From contig CALQJX020000008.1 in the NCBI GenBank assembly GCA_943331005.2, positions 72,916 to 136,915 of the forward strand: a DNA stretch of 64,000 bases, in the 5' to 3' direction. The DNA comes from Bordetella parapertussis. Lineage in GTDB: Bacteria > Bacteroidota > Bacteroidia > Chitinophagales > Chitinophagaceae. Position numbers and translations under genes: made by a program. Shown here one piece after another: positions 38,242-47,117 of the stretch. Numbering within the stretch: the first letter of the stretch is position 1; each line of letters opens with the position of its first letter. The notes under the pieces were generated by a model. It was not told the origin of the DNA. It did not search any database and saw only the letters and a list, made by a program, of their open reading frames with translations.

Positions 38242-38989
38242 AGTTATTATATAAAGCTACAAAATCAGCTACTGATAATTGTTCCGCTCTTTTATCAAAG
38301 ATCGGATCTGCAGGCATACGCTCCGCTGGTATCACACTTTTCAATGCATTACGCAGTGTCTTCCTGCGTTGGTTAAAAGCTGCTTTTACCAATATCACAA
38401 ATCTGCGCTTATCGCCTATATGGTAAGGGTTGTGGAGGTTTGTGAAACGCAGCACACCACTCTTCACCTTGGGTGGCGGAGTAAAACAGTTCTCATGCAC
38501 ATCTACAAGATACTCTACGCTGAAGAAGGCCTGCATCAGCACACTCAGTATACCATATACCTTACTGCCGGGGCCCGAGGCCACTCTCAACGCCACTTCT
38601 TTCTGAAACATGCCTATCACCTCCGTTACCTGAGGTTCCCAGTCCAGCACTTTGAATAATATAGGAGAAGAAATGTTGTATGGAAAATTACCTACTACCG
38701 AAAATGCACCCTCAAAAGGAGCATCAGCCTTCAGTATGTCCTGCATTATTATCTTACCTTGCAGCTGCGGATAGGTCTTGTGCAGATACACTACCTTCTC
38801 CTCATCTATTTCTATTGCCTTGTATTGCACATCCGGCCATTCTAGCAGATACTTGGTCAGCGCACCGCCGCCGGGTCCCACTTCCAGCAGGTTCATACCT
38901 TCTTTCCTGTCTATGAAACCTACTATCTTCTTGCACATATTCTCATCATGCAAAAAATGTTGTCCGAGGCTTTTCTTCAGCGTGTACAT
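38219..38989 (-). CDS. rsmA: 16S rRNA dimethyladenosine transferase RsmA/KsgA
   Basis: A 256-residue SAM-dependent enzyme that dimethylates two adjacent adenines in helix 45 of 16S rRNA late in small-subunit assembly. The beginning MYTLKKSLGQHFLHDENMCKKI carries the KsgA signature (K-x-x-L-G-Q-x-F-L). The SAM site is LLEVGPGGGALTKYL and the catalytic NFPYNISSPILFK (N-L/F-P-Y). The C-terminal part KSGVLRFTN and FNQRRKTLRNALK is normal. The ATG at 38989 is preferred because a TACTTTTG box sits 4 nt upstream, so the further in-frame start at 39004 would lie inside the promoter. The 2-hydroxyacid dehydrogenase gene overlaps its end. Confidence 0.96.
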   Translation of the reverse strand: MYTLKKSLGQHFLHDENMCKKIVGFIDRKEGMNLLEVGPGGGALTKYLLEWPDVQYKAIEIDEEKVVYLHKTYPQLQGKIIMQDILKADAPFEGAFSVVGNFPYNISSPILFKVLDWEPQVTEVIGMFQKEVALRVASGPGSKVYGILSVLMQAFFSVEYLVDVHENCFTPPPKVKSGVLRFTNLHNPYHIGDKRRFVILVKAAFNQRRKTLRNALKSVIPAERMPADPIFDKRAEQLSVADFVALYNNYGQNTPS

Positions 38990-38993
38990 GCGG

Positions 38994-39001
38994 CAAAAGT
39001 A
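38994..39001 (-). promoter_or_regulatory. Putative -7 box of rsmA, next to its start codon
   Basis: The minus strand reads TACTTTTG (39001-38994), then CCGC, then the ATG at 38989. This predicts a leaderless or near-leaderless rsmA mRNA, as for prfB. Confidence 0.5.
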
Positions 39002-39144
39002 CAAACTTGAATAAGATTATAGCGGCAAATATATCAGAGCTTATCTACCCTTGAATTACAGTCTGTTGTCCTCGTTATTGGGGATTCCGGTCAAGGTGAA
39101 TAGCCTGGAGTCGCAGCATTTTTACTTTTCATACAACATTGCAC

Positions 39145-39152
39145 TACCTTCG
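39145..39152 (+). promoter_or_regulatory. Putative -7 box of the leucyl aminopeptidase gene
   Basis: TACCTTCG, close to TAnnTTTG, 23 nt before the ATG at 39176. No spaced TTG visible. Confidence 0.35.
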
Positions 39153-39175
39153 CCGCTTATTTTTAACTTTATAGC

Positions 39176-40612
39176 ATGGAAATAAAAATTGCACAGAGAT
39201 CGTCGGCGAACGATCACGCATGGATCATAGACGATAGTAAGAAACTGGACCAGATCACCGGCCTCAGCCCGGAAGAGATTAAATATGCTGCTGGTCTTTT
39301 CAACGCAGACCAGTCAATGGCTACCATCAACCGCTACAACGGCTTTTATTTCATTATACTCCTCAAAACCAAAAAGACCGACTGGCAAACTGCCGAAGGT
39401 GCCCGCAAATCCGGAGCAGAATTGCAGGCACTCTGCAACAGGCACAAACTGCAGGATATCACTATCAACAACATGTCCGCTGTAGCAAATGCAGCACTGC
39501 TGGTTGCCGAGGGTACTGCTCTGGCAAACTACCAGTTCCTCAAGTACCGCACTGAGGCCAAGAAACTCGAGCATTCTCTGCGCACCATATTCATTGCCAA
39601 GAATTCTGCTACAGTAAAAGAAACAGCACAACTGCAGATAACAGTAGATGCCATGTACAAGGCAAGAACACTGGTAAACGAACCGGTGAACTATCTCTCT
39701 GCAGAACAGCTGGCCAAAGAGATAACACTTATTGGCAAAGAAGCAGGTTTCAAAGTTACAGTACTCAACAAAGCGCGCATCGTTAAGGAAAAAATGGGCG
39801 GCCTCCTTTCTGTGAATAGCGGTAGTATCCAGCCTCCTACATTCACCGTTATGGAGTATGTGCCCAAAAAAGCACTCAACAAAAAACCAATAGTACTGGT
39901 AGGAAAGGGTGTAGTATATGATACAGGTGGTCTTTCGCTGAAACCTACTGCCAACTCTATGGATCGCATGAAGAGCGATATGAGCGGTGCGGCAGTGGTA
40001 AGCGGCGCCATGTATGCCATTGCAAAAATGCAACTGCCTTTACACATCATTGCACTGGTTCCTGCCACAGACAACAGGCCGGGCGAAGAAGCATACACAC
40101 CGGGCGATGTTATTAAGATGTATAGCGGCGCAACAGTAGAGGTACTGAATACAGATGCTGAAGGCCGCATGATTCTTGCTGATGCACTGCATTGGGCAAA
40201 AAGATACAAACCGGAACTGGTCATAGACTTCGCCACACTCACAGGCGCAGCATCTGCTGCCGTTGGCGAGCATGGCATAGTATGCATGGGCACTGCAGAC
40301 GACAGCGTAAGATCAGCCTTCCATAGCAGCGGCATGCGCCAGTACGAGCGTCTGGTAGAATACCCGCTGTGGGACGAATACGGTGATCAGATCAAATCTG
40401 ATATCGCAGACCTCAAGAATGTTGGTGGTGCTACTGGTGGTGCTATTACTGCCGGTAAGTTCCTCGAACACTTTACCGACTACCCCTGGATGCACTTCGA
40501 TATTGCAGGCGTATCATTCTTTACTGCACGCAAGGCATACATGCCTATAGGTGGTACTGCATACGGCATGCGCATGCTGCTCGACTTCCTGGGGCATTAT
40601 AATAAGGCTTAA
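39176..40612 (+). CDS. Leucyl aminopeptidase, M17 family
   Basis: A 478-residue cytosolic metallo-aminopeptidase, expected as a hexamer with two metal ions per active site. The M17 signature NTDAEGRMILADAL lies in the C-terminal domain. Metal- and substrate-binding residues appear in LVGKGVVYDTGGLSLKP (K and D ligands), MKSDMSGAAVV, and the conserved arginine in the signature. The N-terminal domain is divergent, as usual for the family. The enzyme removes N-terminal residues from peptides during protein turnover. The end is separated from pdxA by 28 bp on the same strand, so the two may share a transcript; no metabolic link is evident. Confidence 0.95.
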   Translation: MEIKIAQRSSANDHAWIIDDSKKLDQITGLSPEEIKYAAGLFNADQSMATINRYNGFYFIILLKTKKTDWQTAEGARKSGAELQALCNRHKLQDITINNMSAVANAALLVAEGTALANYQFLKYRTEAKKLEHSLRTIFIAKNSATVKETAQLQITVDAMYKARTLVNEPVNYLSAEQLAKEITLIGKEAGFKVTVLNKARIVKEKMGGLLSVNSGSIQPPTFTVMEYVPKKALNKKPIVLVGKGVVYDTGGLSLKPTANSMDRMKSDMSGAAVVSGAMYAIAKMQLPLHIIALVPATDNRPGEEAYTPGDVIKMYSGATVEVLNTDAEGRMILADALHWAKRYKPELVIDFATLTGAASAAVGEHGIVCMGTADDSVRSAFHSSGMRQYERLVEYPLWDEYGDQIKSDIADLKNVGGATGGAITAGKFLEHFTDYPWMHFDIAGVSFFTARKAYMPIGGTAYGMRMLLDFLGHYNKA

Positions 40613-40640
40613 CTTCATCTTTACTCACAACAACAACTAC

Positions 40641-41720
40641 ATGAATACTAATAGCGAAAAACCGGTAATAGGTATTACCACAGGCGATCTGAATGGTATC
40701 GGTACAGAGGTGATCATCAAAACCTTTACCGACAACCGCATTCTCGATCTCTGCACTCCTGTTATCTTCTCTTCCAATAAGGTCATCAACTTCTACAGGC
40801 GCATCAATGCCGAGATCCCTTTCAATTTCACCAGTACCAAAGATCTCACCAAGCTCAATACTAAGCAGGTGAATGTATTCAACTGCTGGGAAGATGAAGT
40901 ACCTATCCAACCGGGTGTACTCACAGAAGCAGGTGGCAAATATGCCATCCGTTCACTTATGGTAGCTACGCAGTGCCTCAAAGATGGTCAGCTCGATGCT
41001 ATTGTTACTGCTCCTATACATAAAAGCAATACCAACCTGCCCGACTTCCCGTATACAGGCCATACACCTTTCTTTAAAGACAAGTTCGGCGCCAAAGATG
41101 TGCTCATGATCCTCTATAGCAATTCGCTGAGGGTGGCATTGGCTACAGAACATCTGCCTATCTCAAAAGTAGCAGCATCTATTACCAAAGAACTGTTGCA
41201 GACAAAACTCAGCATTCTCAGAGAATCACTCATAAAAGACTTTGGTATAGACAAACCACGTATCGCAGTATTGGGCCTCAACCCACATGCCGGCGACGAT
41301 GGCCAGATAGGCACCGAAGAGCAGACCATCATCAGGCCGCTCATAGAAAGCATGAAGCAGAAGGATGCAATAGTATTTGGCCCTTACAGTGCCGATGCTT
41401 TCTTTGCCAATGCAAGCTATACTCAGTTCGATGCGGTATTGGCTATGTACCACGATCAGGGTCTGGTAGGTTTCAAAGCGCTGGCAAAAGGCGAGGGGGT
41501 GAACTACACGGCAGGTCTTCCTGTTATCCGCACTTCACCAGATCATGGCACTGCTTTCGATATAGCAGGCAAAGACATTGCAGATCCATCTTCTTTCCGC
41601 GAAGCAGTTTTCCAGGCACTAGATCTGTTGCGCCAGCGCGAACAGTATGCAGAGAATACTGCCAATCCTTTGCGCCGCGGCAAAATAGAAAAAGAAAGAT
41701 CAGAAGACTCAGGCAAGTAA
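40641..41720 (+). CDS. pdxA: 4-hydroxythreonine-4-phosphate dehydrogenase
   Basis: A 359-residue PdxA from the ATG at 40641 (MNTNSEKPVIGITTGDLNGIGTEV); the open frame begins earlier, inside the aminopeptidase gene, but that extension is not family-like. PdxA oxidises 4-phosphohydroxy-L-threonine with NAD in the DXP-dependent pyridoxal phosphate pathway. Metal-ligand and active-site motifs are AIVTAPIHKSN, YTGHTPFFKD, LNPHAGDDGQIGTEE, AMYHDQGLVGFKAL and RTSPDHGTAFDIAGK, all in standard order. A strong terminator follows at 41796-41829. Its start follows the aminopeptidase gene closely. Confidence 0.96.
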   Translation: MNTNSEKPVIGITTGDLNGIGTEVIIKTFTDNRILDLCTPVIFSSNKVINFYRRINAEIPFNFTSTKDLTKLNTKQVNVFNCWEDEVPIQPGVLTEAGGKYAIRSLMVATQCLKDGQLDAIVTAPIHKSNTNLPDFPYTGHTPFFKDKFGAKDVLMILYSNSLRVALATEHLPISKVAASITKELLQTKLSILRESLIKDFGIDKPRIAVLGLNPHAGDDGQIGTEEQTIIRPLIESMKQKDAIVFGPYSADAFFANASYTQFDAVLAMYHDQGLVGFKALAKGEGVNYTAGLPVIRTSPDHGTAFDIAGKDIADPSSFREAVFQALDLLRQREQYAENTANPLRRGKIEKERSEDSGK

Positions 41721-41795
41721 TGTGTAAAACTCACTGACATTGTCAGCAACACAAAACACAACAGCAGGAATACACATCACATTTCACTCATTCGC

Positions 41796-41829
41796 AAAAG
41801 CAGCATCTCAAAAAGATGCTGCTTTTTTT
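41796..41829 (+). terminator. Terminator after pdxA
   Basis: A perfect 13-bp stem (41796-41808 with 41814-41826; AAAAGCAGCATCT/AGATGCTGCTTTT), 5-nt loop and a run of seven T residues. It lies about 75 nt after the pdxA stop. Confidence 0.92.
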
Positions 41830-41937
41830 ATGTTGTGTATACATGCAACAGCAATACTAAACTCAGTTAGGTGCTGCTTACAATGATATGTTGCTATAGT
41901 CTGAAAAGCGCGCCTGCAAAGGCTTTGAGGTAGGTAC

Positions 41938-41973
41938 AAAAAAAAGCCCGGCGAGGTTGTGGACTGCCGGGCT
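41938..41973 (-). terminator. Minus-strand terminator about 270 nt past the batC stop
   Basis: AGCCCGGC (41945-41952) pairs with GCCGGGCT (41966-41973). On the minus strand the stem is followed by eight T residues (41945-41938). It would end a transcript from batC or from an unrecognised RNA starting in the gap. Confidence 0.8.
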
Positions 41974-42239
41974 ATATAAAGGATGGGTTAGTAAGCACAA
42001 TCCTTACACAATATTAAAAAGAAATCCTGCTACTAAAAAATTATTCAGAGAAATTTTTGAAGATACCAGAAAGATGTTGACAAGTTATCCACAAAAATGC
42101 GAACTGTCTACTTTCAACACACATCATTTGTGCGCACAATTGGTTGTTGCTTATTACAAAAAAGGAGAGAGATCACTACTGATTTTGTGTTGCATTTTAT
42201 CGCAAATCTGCTAACTCTTGCAACATACAACGCATCATG
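41974..42239. other. Non-coding AT-rich gap with a single perfect DnaA-box-like 9-mer
   Basis: No convincing gene lies here; short open frames lack family-like sequence. It contains TTATCCACA at 42088-42096 (approximately), an exact 9-mer DnaA-box form, and the 12-bp palindrome TTGTGCGCACAA at 42128-42139. One box is not enough to call an origin. Because the matching minus-strand terminator is 270 nt away, the stretch is either a long batC 3' untranslated region or a small RNA gene. Confidence 0.4.
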
Positions 42240-43025
42240 CTACCAGTCTTTTTGCATGCGTACAGGCGCACCTTTTTCTTTCTTCATTTTATCCTGCAGC
42301 TTCTTCTCTTCCTGCTGCAATGCATTCAGCAACTGCTCGGCCTGCTGCTGAGATAACTTACTTGGCTGCCCCTGCGGATGTTGGTCTTTTTCTTTATCGT
42401 CTTTTTTATCCTTATCCTGCTGATCATTATCGTCCTTCTTGTCCTTATTGTCTTTCTGATCCTTGTTGTCCTTATTGTCTTTATCCTTGTTATCCTTCTT
42501 GTCTTTATCTTCTTTTTTCTTTTTATCCTTATCCTGCTGTTCCTGTTTTTTCTTCATCTGCTCTGCATAAGAAAGATTGTACTTCGCATCTGCATCCTGC
42601 GGATTGGCACGCAAGGTCTGCTTATAAGCATTTATAGCATCATCCCATTTCTGCTGAGACATGTACGTATTACCTATGTTGTAGTTAGCAGCAGCTTTGT
42701 CTTCTTTTTTGGTAGCCACTTTTGCAGTAGCCTCCATCACCCTGCGCGACGAGTCGAACTGTTTCTGCTGATACAGACTATTGCCCAGATTGAACAGGGC
42801 CGGAGTATAGTTAGGTTTCTTGGCTACTACCTTAGCATAGTCGGCAGCCGCTTCCTTATATCTTTTCTGTCCGTACAGAGAGTTACCTGTGTTTATGAGC
42901 CTGCTCACCTGTGCCGCTGCATTGCCTCCGGCAAATGCCAGTAGCAATACCATTCCTGTCCGCAGCAAAGCAGAAATACGCAGAGCAGAATATGCGTTGC
43001 TAATATATTTATGCAGCTGATTCAT
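42240..43025 (-). CDS. batC: BatC/BatE-type TPR protein with Lys/Asp-rich repeat tract
   Basis: A 261-residue protein from the ATG at 43025 (MNQLHKYISNAYSALRI); a GTG 30 nt earlier is an alternative. After a hydrophobic segment (GMVLLLAFAGGNAAAQ) it has three TPR-like units (LINTGNSLYGQKRYKEAAADYAKV, FNLGNSLYQQKQFDSSRRV, YNIGNTYMSQQKWDDAINAYKQ, quoted as landmarks). Next comes a Lys/Asp/Asn-rich tract of about 75 residues with short repeats (KDNKDKDNKDNKDQKDNKD) and a Gln-rich end. Bat proteins of Bacteroidota work in the periplasm or membrane with VWA partners and were linked to oxygen tolerance. Its start overlaps the batB end by 17 bp, so the two are coupled. batA, batD and moxR are not seen. 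Confidence 0.85.
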   Translation of the reverse strand: MNQLHKYISNAYSALRISALLRTGMVLLLAFAGGNAAAQVSRLINTGNSLYGQKRYKEAAADYAKVVAKKPNYTPALFNLGNSLYQQKQFDSSRRVMEATAKVATKKEDKAAANYNIGNTYMSQQKWDDAINAYKQTLRANPQDADAKYNLSYAEQMKKKQEQQDKDKKKKEDKDKKDNKDKDNKDNKDQKDNKDKKDDNDQQDKDKKDDKEKDQHPQGQPSKLSQQQAEQLLNALQQEEKKLQDKMKKEKGAPVRMQKDW

Positions 43026-44031
43026 TGACCTTCTTTTTATTTTTCCTTTTTGCACCCGGCAATAACCATTCTATCAACAACAGCAGGAACCCTGCCAATA
43101 AGAAATACTGGAAGTAACTGGTAAAGTCTGTGAACATCATAGAACCCAGATTTTTCTGCTCCATGCTCTCCAGAGATGTGTTTAGTCGCTCCGCAACCTC
43201 ATCTGTATTCTGCAGCATACTGTAAGTGCCACGTCCTGCACTTGAGATACTTCTCAGCGCTTCCTCATTCAGCTTACTCACCACGGGCGTACCATTCTCA
43301 TCCAACTTCACCGACTTAGTCTCCGGGTCGTAAAGTGTACTACCCTGCGGAGACCCTACGCCTACAGTGTGTATGATCACGCCTTCTTCTGCCGCCAGCC
43401 TTGCCGCTTCTATCGCTTTTTCATCATGATCCTCTCCGTCTGATATAACGATCAGCGATTTGAACTTGCGCTCATTACGGGCAAAAGATTCCATACCCAT
43501 ATTTATGGCATCAGAGATCACGGTACCCTGTGTTGGTACAATATCCGGACTCACATTCTGCAATATCATCTTCACAGAGCTGTAGTCTATGGTCAGGGGC
43601 ACCTGCATATATGCCTTGCCGGCAAATACGATCAGCGCTACCCTGTCATTCTTCATCTTATCTGTCAGGCGCATGATAAGCTGCCTGGCTCGGGTAAGCC
43701 TGTCGGGCTGAATGTCTTTGGCAAGCATACTCTTGCTCACATCCAGTGCTATTACCACGTCCACACCCTTGCGCTCCGACTTCTCAGACTTATCCCCCAT
43801 CCGCAGATTGGCCCAGCCAATGATGATGGTGAACAGCGCAATACTCATCAGAATGAACTTGAACGTATTCCTGCCTGCTATATAGCCCTGTATCTGATCT
43901 GCAAACAGGCGCTCGCTGCCTAGCTTCTGCAACTTCCGCTTGCGCCAGTATATGACGCTCATAAATAGTACTATCAGCAATGGCAGTACCGCCAGAGCAT
44001 AGAGGTAGTTTATGTGTTGGAACTGGAACAT
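43009..44031 (-). CDS. batB: BatB-type VWA-domain membrane protein
   Basis: A 340-residue protein with two N-terminal helices (about 8-28 and 57-75), a VWA domain, and a C-terminal helix (FQYFLLAGFLLLLIEWLL) with a basic cytosolic tail. The metal-ion-dependent adhesion site is DVSKS at residues 97-101 (D-x-S-x-S), with the further ligand threonine in PTQGTVISDAI and aspartate in VISDGEDHDE. Metal-binding VWA domains bind protein partners. In Bacteroidota BatB is encoded beside BatA and MoxR-type ATPase; neither is in this window, because aspS, on the other strand, begins 330 bp upstream. It lies just before batC. Confidence 0.9.
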   Translation of the reverse strand: MFQFQHINYLYALAVLPLLIVLFMSVIYWRKRKLQKLGSERLFADQIQGYIAGRNTFKFILMSIALFTIIIGWANLRMGDKSEKSERKGVDVVIALDVSKSMLAKDIQPDRLTRARQLIMRLTDKMKNDRVALIVFAGKAYMQVPLTIDYSSVKMILQNVSPDIVPTQGTVISDAINMGMESFARNERKFKSLIVISDGEDHDEKAIEAARLAAEEGVIIHTVGVGSPQGSTLYDPETKSVKLDENGTPVVSKLNEEALRSISSAGRGTYSMLQNTDEVAERLNTSLESMEQKNLGSMMFTDFTSYFQYFLLAGFLLLLIEWLLPGAKRKNKKKVNESAA

Positions 44032-44361
44032 ACTGTTATGACCGCAAATTTAAACGGGCAATGTATAAATAGTTAGACAAAGAAATGTGATTTTAATTTT
44101 CTTTAACAAGTGTAACAACCCTTCGCTACCTGCACTTAAAGGTGATACCAGCCTCCCTTATATTGAGATGCATGCCTTAGCCCTATTCTTTGACTACAGA
44201 GATGGAAACGCATACCTTTTCCACAGACGCATTGCCGTAAAAGTGACAATATTTAGCCAAAAGACCAGTCATAATTACAATTCACCCATATCCTATTGCT
44301 TGTCTTAAAGTATGACAGCAGATTAATAACTATCTTCGCACTCCTTTAAATCATACTAATT
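44032..44361. other. Divergent non-coding region between batB and aspS
   Basis: About 330 bp with no supported gene. A short frame at 44087-44308 has no family resemblance. A partial -7-like TATCTTCG lies 21-28 nt before the aspS ATG. No operator or hairpin is clear. Confidence 0.5.
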
Positions 44362-46137
44362 ATGTATCGTTCACATACGTGCGGCGAATTGCGCATGCAG
44401 CATACAGGCTCAGAAGTTACTCTGGCCGGATGGGTTCAGACCGTCCGCAAGTTTGGCAGTATTACCTTCACAGACCTCAGGGATCGCTACGGTATTACCC
44501 AGCTCTACTTCAACGAACAGCTCAACACTATGCTCGATGCCCAGCCCCTCGGCCGCGAATTCGTGATACAGGCAAAGGGTAAAGTTGTGGAGCGCACCAG
44601 CAAGAATGGTAAGATCCCTACGGGCGATATAGAGATAGAAGTAACCTCTTACACCATACTCAACAGCGCAGCCACGCCTCCCTTCACTATTGAAGAAGAT
44701 ACCGACGGCGGTGACGAACTGCGTATGAAATACCGCTACCTGGATCTGCGCAGGCCTACGCTGCGCCGCAACCTGGAACTGCGTTACAAAGTGAACCGCT
44801 CTGTGCGCAACTACCTCGACACTCAGGGCTTCTGGGATATAGAAACCCCGTTCCTCATTCGCAGTACGCCTGAAGGTGCACGCGACTTCGTTGTGCCAAG
44901 CCGCATGAACGAAGGCCAGTTCTACGCACTCCCGCAGAGCCCGCAAACCTTCAAACAACTGCTGATGGTGAGTGGCTATGACCGCTACTACCAGGTGGTA
45001 AAATGTTTCCGCGATGAAGACCTACGCGCCGACAGGCAGCCCGAGTTCACACAGGTAGACTGTGAAATGAGCTTTGTGGAGCAGGAAGATATCCTCAACA
45101 CCTTCGAAGGCCTGTTCAAACACGTATTCAGGGATGTGAAGGGCGTAGAGATCACAGAAGACTTCCCCCGTATGACGTGGGATGACGCAATGTGGTTCTA
45201 CGGCAACGACAAGCCCGATATCCGCTTCGGCATGACCATTGGCAATATCAAAACACCAATAGCAGCAGAGCGCAGCGATGCAGCAGATACCAGCGCCCTG
45301 TGGCAGAGCGAGTTCCCTGTGTTCAACAACGCAGAAAGCATACTGGCCATTGCAGTGCCCGGCTGCAGCGAATATACCCGCAAACAACTCGATGAGCTGA
45401 CTGAATGGGTGAAACGCCCGCAGATAGGCATGAGCGGAGTGGTATACATCAAGTGCAATGCCGATGGTACTTACAAAAGCAGCATAGATAAGTTCTTCTC
45501 TGAAGAAAAACTGAAAGCTATAGCCACCTTCTGCAAGGCAGAGGCAGGCAGCCTGATACTAATGCTGGCAGGTGCCGAAACACGCACCCGCAAAGCCATG
45601 AGCGAACTGCGCCTGGAAATGGGCAACCGCCTGGGTATGCGCAACCCGGATGAATACAAACCACTGTGGGTAATAGACTTCCCCCTGTTTGAGCACGATG
45701 AAGAAGCCAACAGGTGGGTGGCACGTCACCATCCGTTCACCTCTCCTAAACCAGAGCATATAGAATGGATGAACGACCTGAGCAAGTACGGCAGCATCAA
45801 AGCCAATGCCTATGATATAGTGCTGAACGGTACCGAAATAGGTGGCGGATCCATCCGTATCTTCCACCGCGACCTGCAGGAGAAGATGTTTGCAGCACTG
45901 GGCATGAGCAAGGAAGAAGCACAGGAAAAATTCGGCTTCCTGATGGGTGCATTCGAATATGGCGCACCACCACATGGCGGTATCGCCTTCGGCTTTGACC
46001 GTATGTGCGCCTTGCTGGGTGGCCAGGAAAGCATCCGCGACTATATCGCCTTCCCTAAGAATAATGCCGGCCGCGATGTGATGCTGGATGCACCATCTAC
46101 CATAGATGCCACACAGCGCAAAGAACTGGGCCTTTAA
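44362..46137 (+). CDS. aspS: Aspartyl-tRNA synthetase
   Basis: A 591-residue class IIb synthetase. The N-terminal OB fold binds the anticodon ([20 protein letters not shown]). Class II motifs are seen: motif 2 [23 protein letters not shown] (quoted as landmark) and motif 3 [18 protein letters not shown], with the bacterial insertion (GAD) domain between them. The flipping-loop and motif 1 regions ([26 protein letters not shown], part) are typical. It charges tRNA-Asp; bacterial type enzymes of this length are discriminating or not depending on context, and no gatCAB is seen here. It has its own terminator at 46164. Confidence 0.97.
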   Translation: MYRSHTCGELRMQHTGSEVTLAGWVQTVRKFGSITFTDLRDRYGITQLYFNEQLNTMLDAQPLGREFVIQAKGKVVERTSKNGKIPTGDIEIEVTSYTILNSAATPPFTIEEDTDGGDELRMKYRYLDLRRPTLRRNLELRYKVNRSVRNYLDTQGFWDIETPFLIRSTPEGARDFVVPSRMNEGQFYALPQSPQTFKQLLMVSGYDRYYQVVKCFRDEDLRADRQPEFTQVDCEMSFVEQEDILNTFEGLFKHVFRDVKGVEITEDFPRMTWDDAMWFYGNDKPDIRFGMTIGNIKTPIAAERSDAADTSALWQSEFPVFNNAESILAIAVPGCSEYTRKQLDELTEWVKRPQIGMSGVVYIKCNADGTYKSSIDKFFSEEKLKAIATFCKAEAGSLILMLAGAETRTRKAMSELRLEMGNRLGMRNPDEYKPLWVIDFPLFEHDEEANRWVARHHPFTSPKPEHIEWMNDLSKYGSIKANAYDIVLNGTEIGGGSIRIFHRDLQEKMFAALGMSKEEAQEKFGFLMGAFEYGAPPHGGIAFGFDRMCALLGGQESIRDYIAFPKNNAGRDVMLDAPSTIDATQRKELGL

Positions 46138-46163
46138 TACCTTACAGAACTCCTTTTACAGAG

Positions 46164-46197
46164 CAGAGCCATCCGCATAGGGTGGCTCTGTTTTTTT
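46164..46197 (+). terminator. Terminator after aspS
   Basis: CAGAGCCATCC (46164-46174) pairs with GGGTGGCTCTG (46180-46190), one T-G wobble, 5-nt loop, followed by seven T residues. Confidence 0.9.
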
Positions 46198-46329
46198 GCC
46201 GGAATTCTTAATATCCCCCTCCTCCCATAACATTGGCTGATGCCCCCATTGTTAAAGGATATGTAAATACCCCGCCCCTACAAAACCGCAGCCCTCATTG
46301 CTAACGTATATACTCCTAAATTTGACTCA

Positions 46330-46998
46330 ATGAAAAAGATCGTTCAGCTTTTCACTCCGTTATTGCTGCTGATGCTGCAACTGCAGGCATGCGCCCAGAA
46401 GAACAACTACCACAACTCAAAAACATTCAGACAGATGAACACCACCACTGCCACAGACAAAACACACAAAGAAGAAACAGCCACCTTTGGTGCGGGCTGC
46501 TACTGGTGCACAGAAGCTCAGTTTCAGCAACTGAAGGGTGTGCGCCTCGTAGAATCCGGCTTTAGTGGCGGACAGGTAGACAACCCTACCTACAGGGAAG
46601 TATGCAATGGCACTACCGGCCATGCCGAGGTGTGCAACATCTACTACGACCCGGCTATCATCTCTTTTGATGAGCTGCTGGCTGCCTTCTGGACCTGCCA
46701 CGACCCTACCACACTGAACCGTCAGGGAAATGATGTGGGCACCCAGTACCGCTCTGTTATCTACTACCACAACGAAGAGCAGCACCAGAAAGCGGAAGCC
46801 TATAAAAAGAGACTCAACGAAGAAAAGGCGTTCAACGATCCGGTGATCACCGAGATCGCCCCCTTCAAGCGTTTCTATATGGCCGACGACTACCACCAGA
46901 ACTACTATAACGACAACAAGACACAACCTTACTGCCAGTTCATAGTAGGACCAAAGGTGGATAAATTCAAAAAGGTGTTCAAAGACAAGCTTAAATAA
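46330..46998 (+). CDS. msrA: Peptide-methionine (S)-S-oxide reductase, lipoprotein form
   Basis: A 222-residue MsrA with an N-terminal lipoprotein signal ending LQAC (Cys21), so it should be anchored in the periplasm rather than cytosolic. The catalytic motif GAGCYWCTEAQF puts the nucleophilic Cys57 and a second cysteine three residues later; the usual form is GCFWG-x-E. The remaining conserved stretches are SGGQVDNPTYREVCNGTTGHAEV and FWTCHDPTTLNRQGNDVGTQYRS (landmarks), all MsrA. It reduces the S-epimer of methionine sulphoxide in proteins; a periplasmic form would repair envelope proteins. It is followed by purE, with a separate start. The second cysteine may be a resolving residue, which I infer only from position. 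Confidence 0.93.
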   Translation: MKKIVQLFTPLLLLMLQLQACAQKNNYHNSKTFRQMNTTTATDKTHKEETATFGAGCYWCTEAQFQQLKGVRLVESGFSGGQVDNPTYREVCNGTTGHAEVCNIYYDPAIISFDELLAAFWTCHDPTTLNRQGNDVGTQYRSVIYYHNEEQHQKAEAYKKRLNEEKAFNDPVITEIAPFKRFYMADDYHQNYYNDNKTQPYCQFIVGPKVDKFKKVFKDKLK

Positions 46999-47117
46999 GT
47001 CCTGCTTTGCCTCTGGTACATGGCCTGCAGCACAAAAGTTTTGCAGACCCGTGGAAAACTCTGCTGTTCCCCTTGCTGTTCTCTGTCTATTTTCACACTC
47101 TAAACACAGAGGAAATA

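Noticed and set aside
39005..39175. A tRNA or small RNA in the rsmA-aminopeptidase gap
   Set aside because: No cloverleaf stems or T-loop sequence could be found; only a promoter box is visible.
41957..42214. An 85-codon plus-strand open frame in the batC-pdxA gap
   Set aside because: It begins inside the minus-strand terminator hairpin and shows no conserved features.
41974..42239. Chromosome origin (oriC)
   Set aside because: One perfect DnaA-box 9-mer and two one-mismatch forms are not a cluster; no dnaA nearby; skew analysis was not possible.
44087..44308. A 73-codon open frame between batB and aspS
   Set aside because: No family resemblance, no promoter or start context, and composition like the surrounding non-coding DNA.
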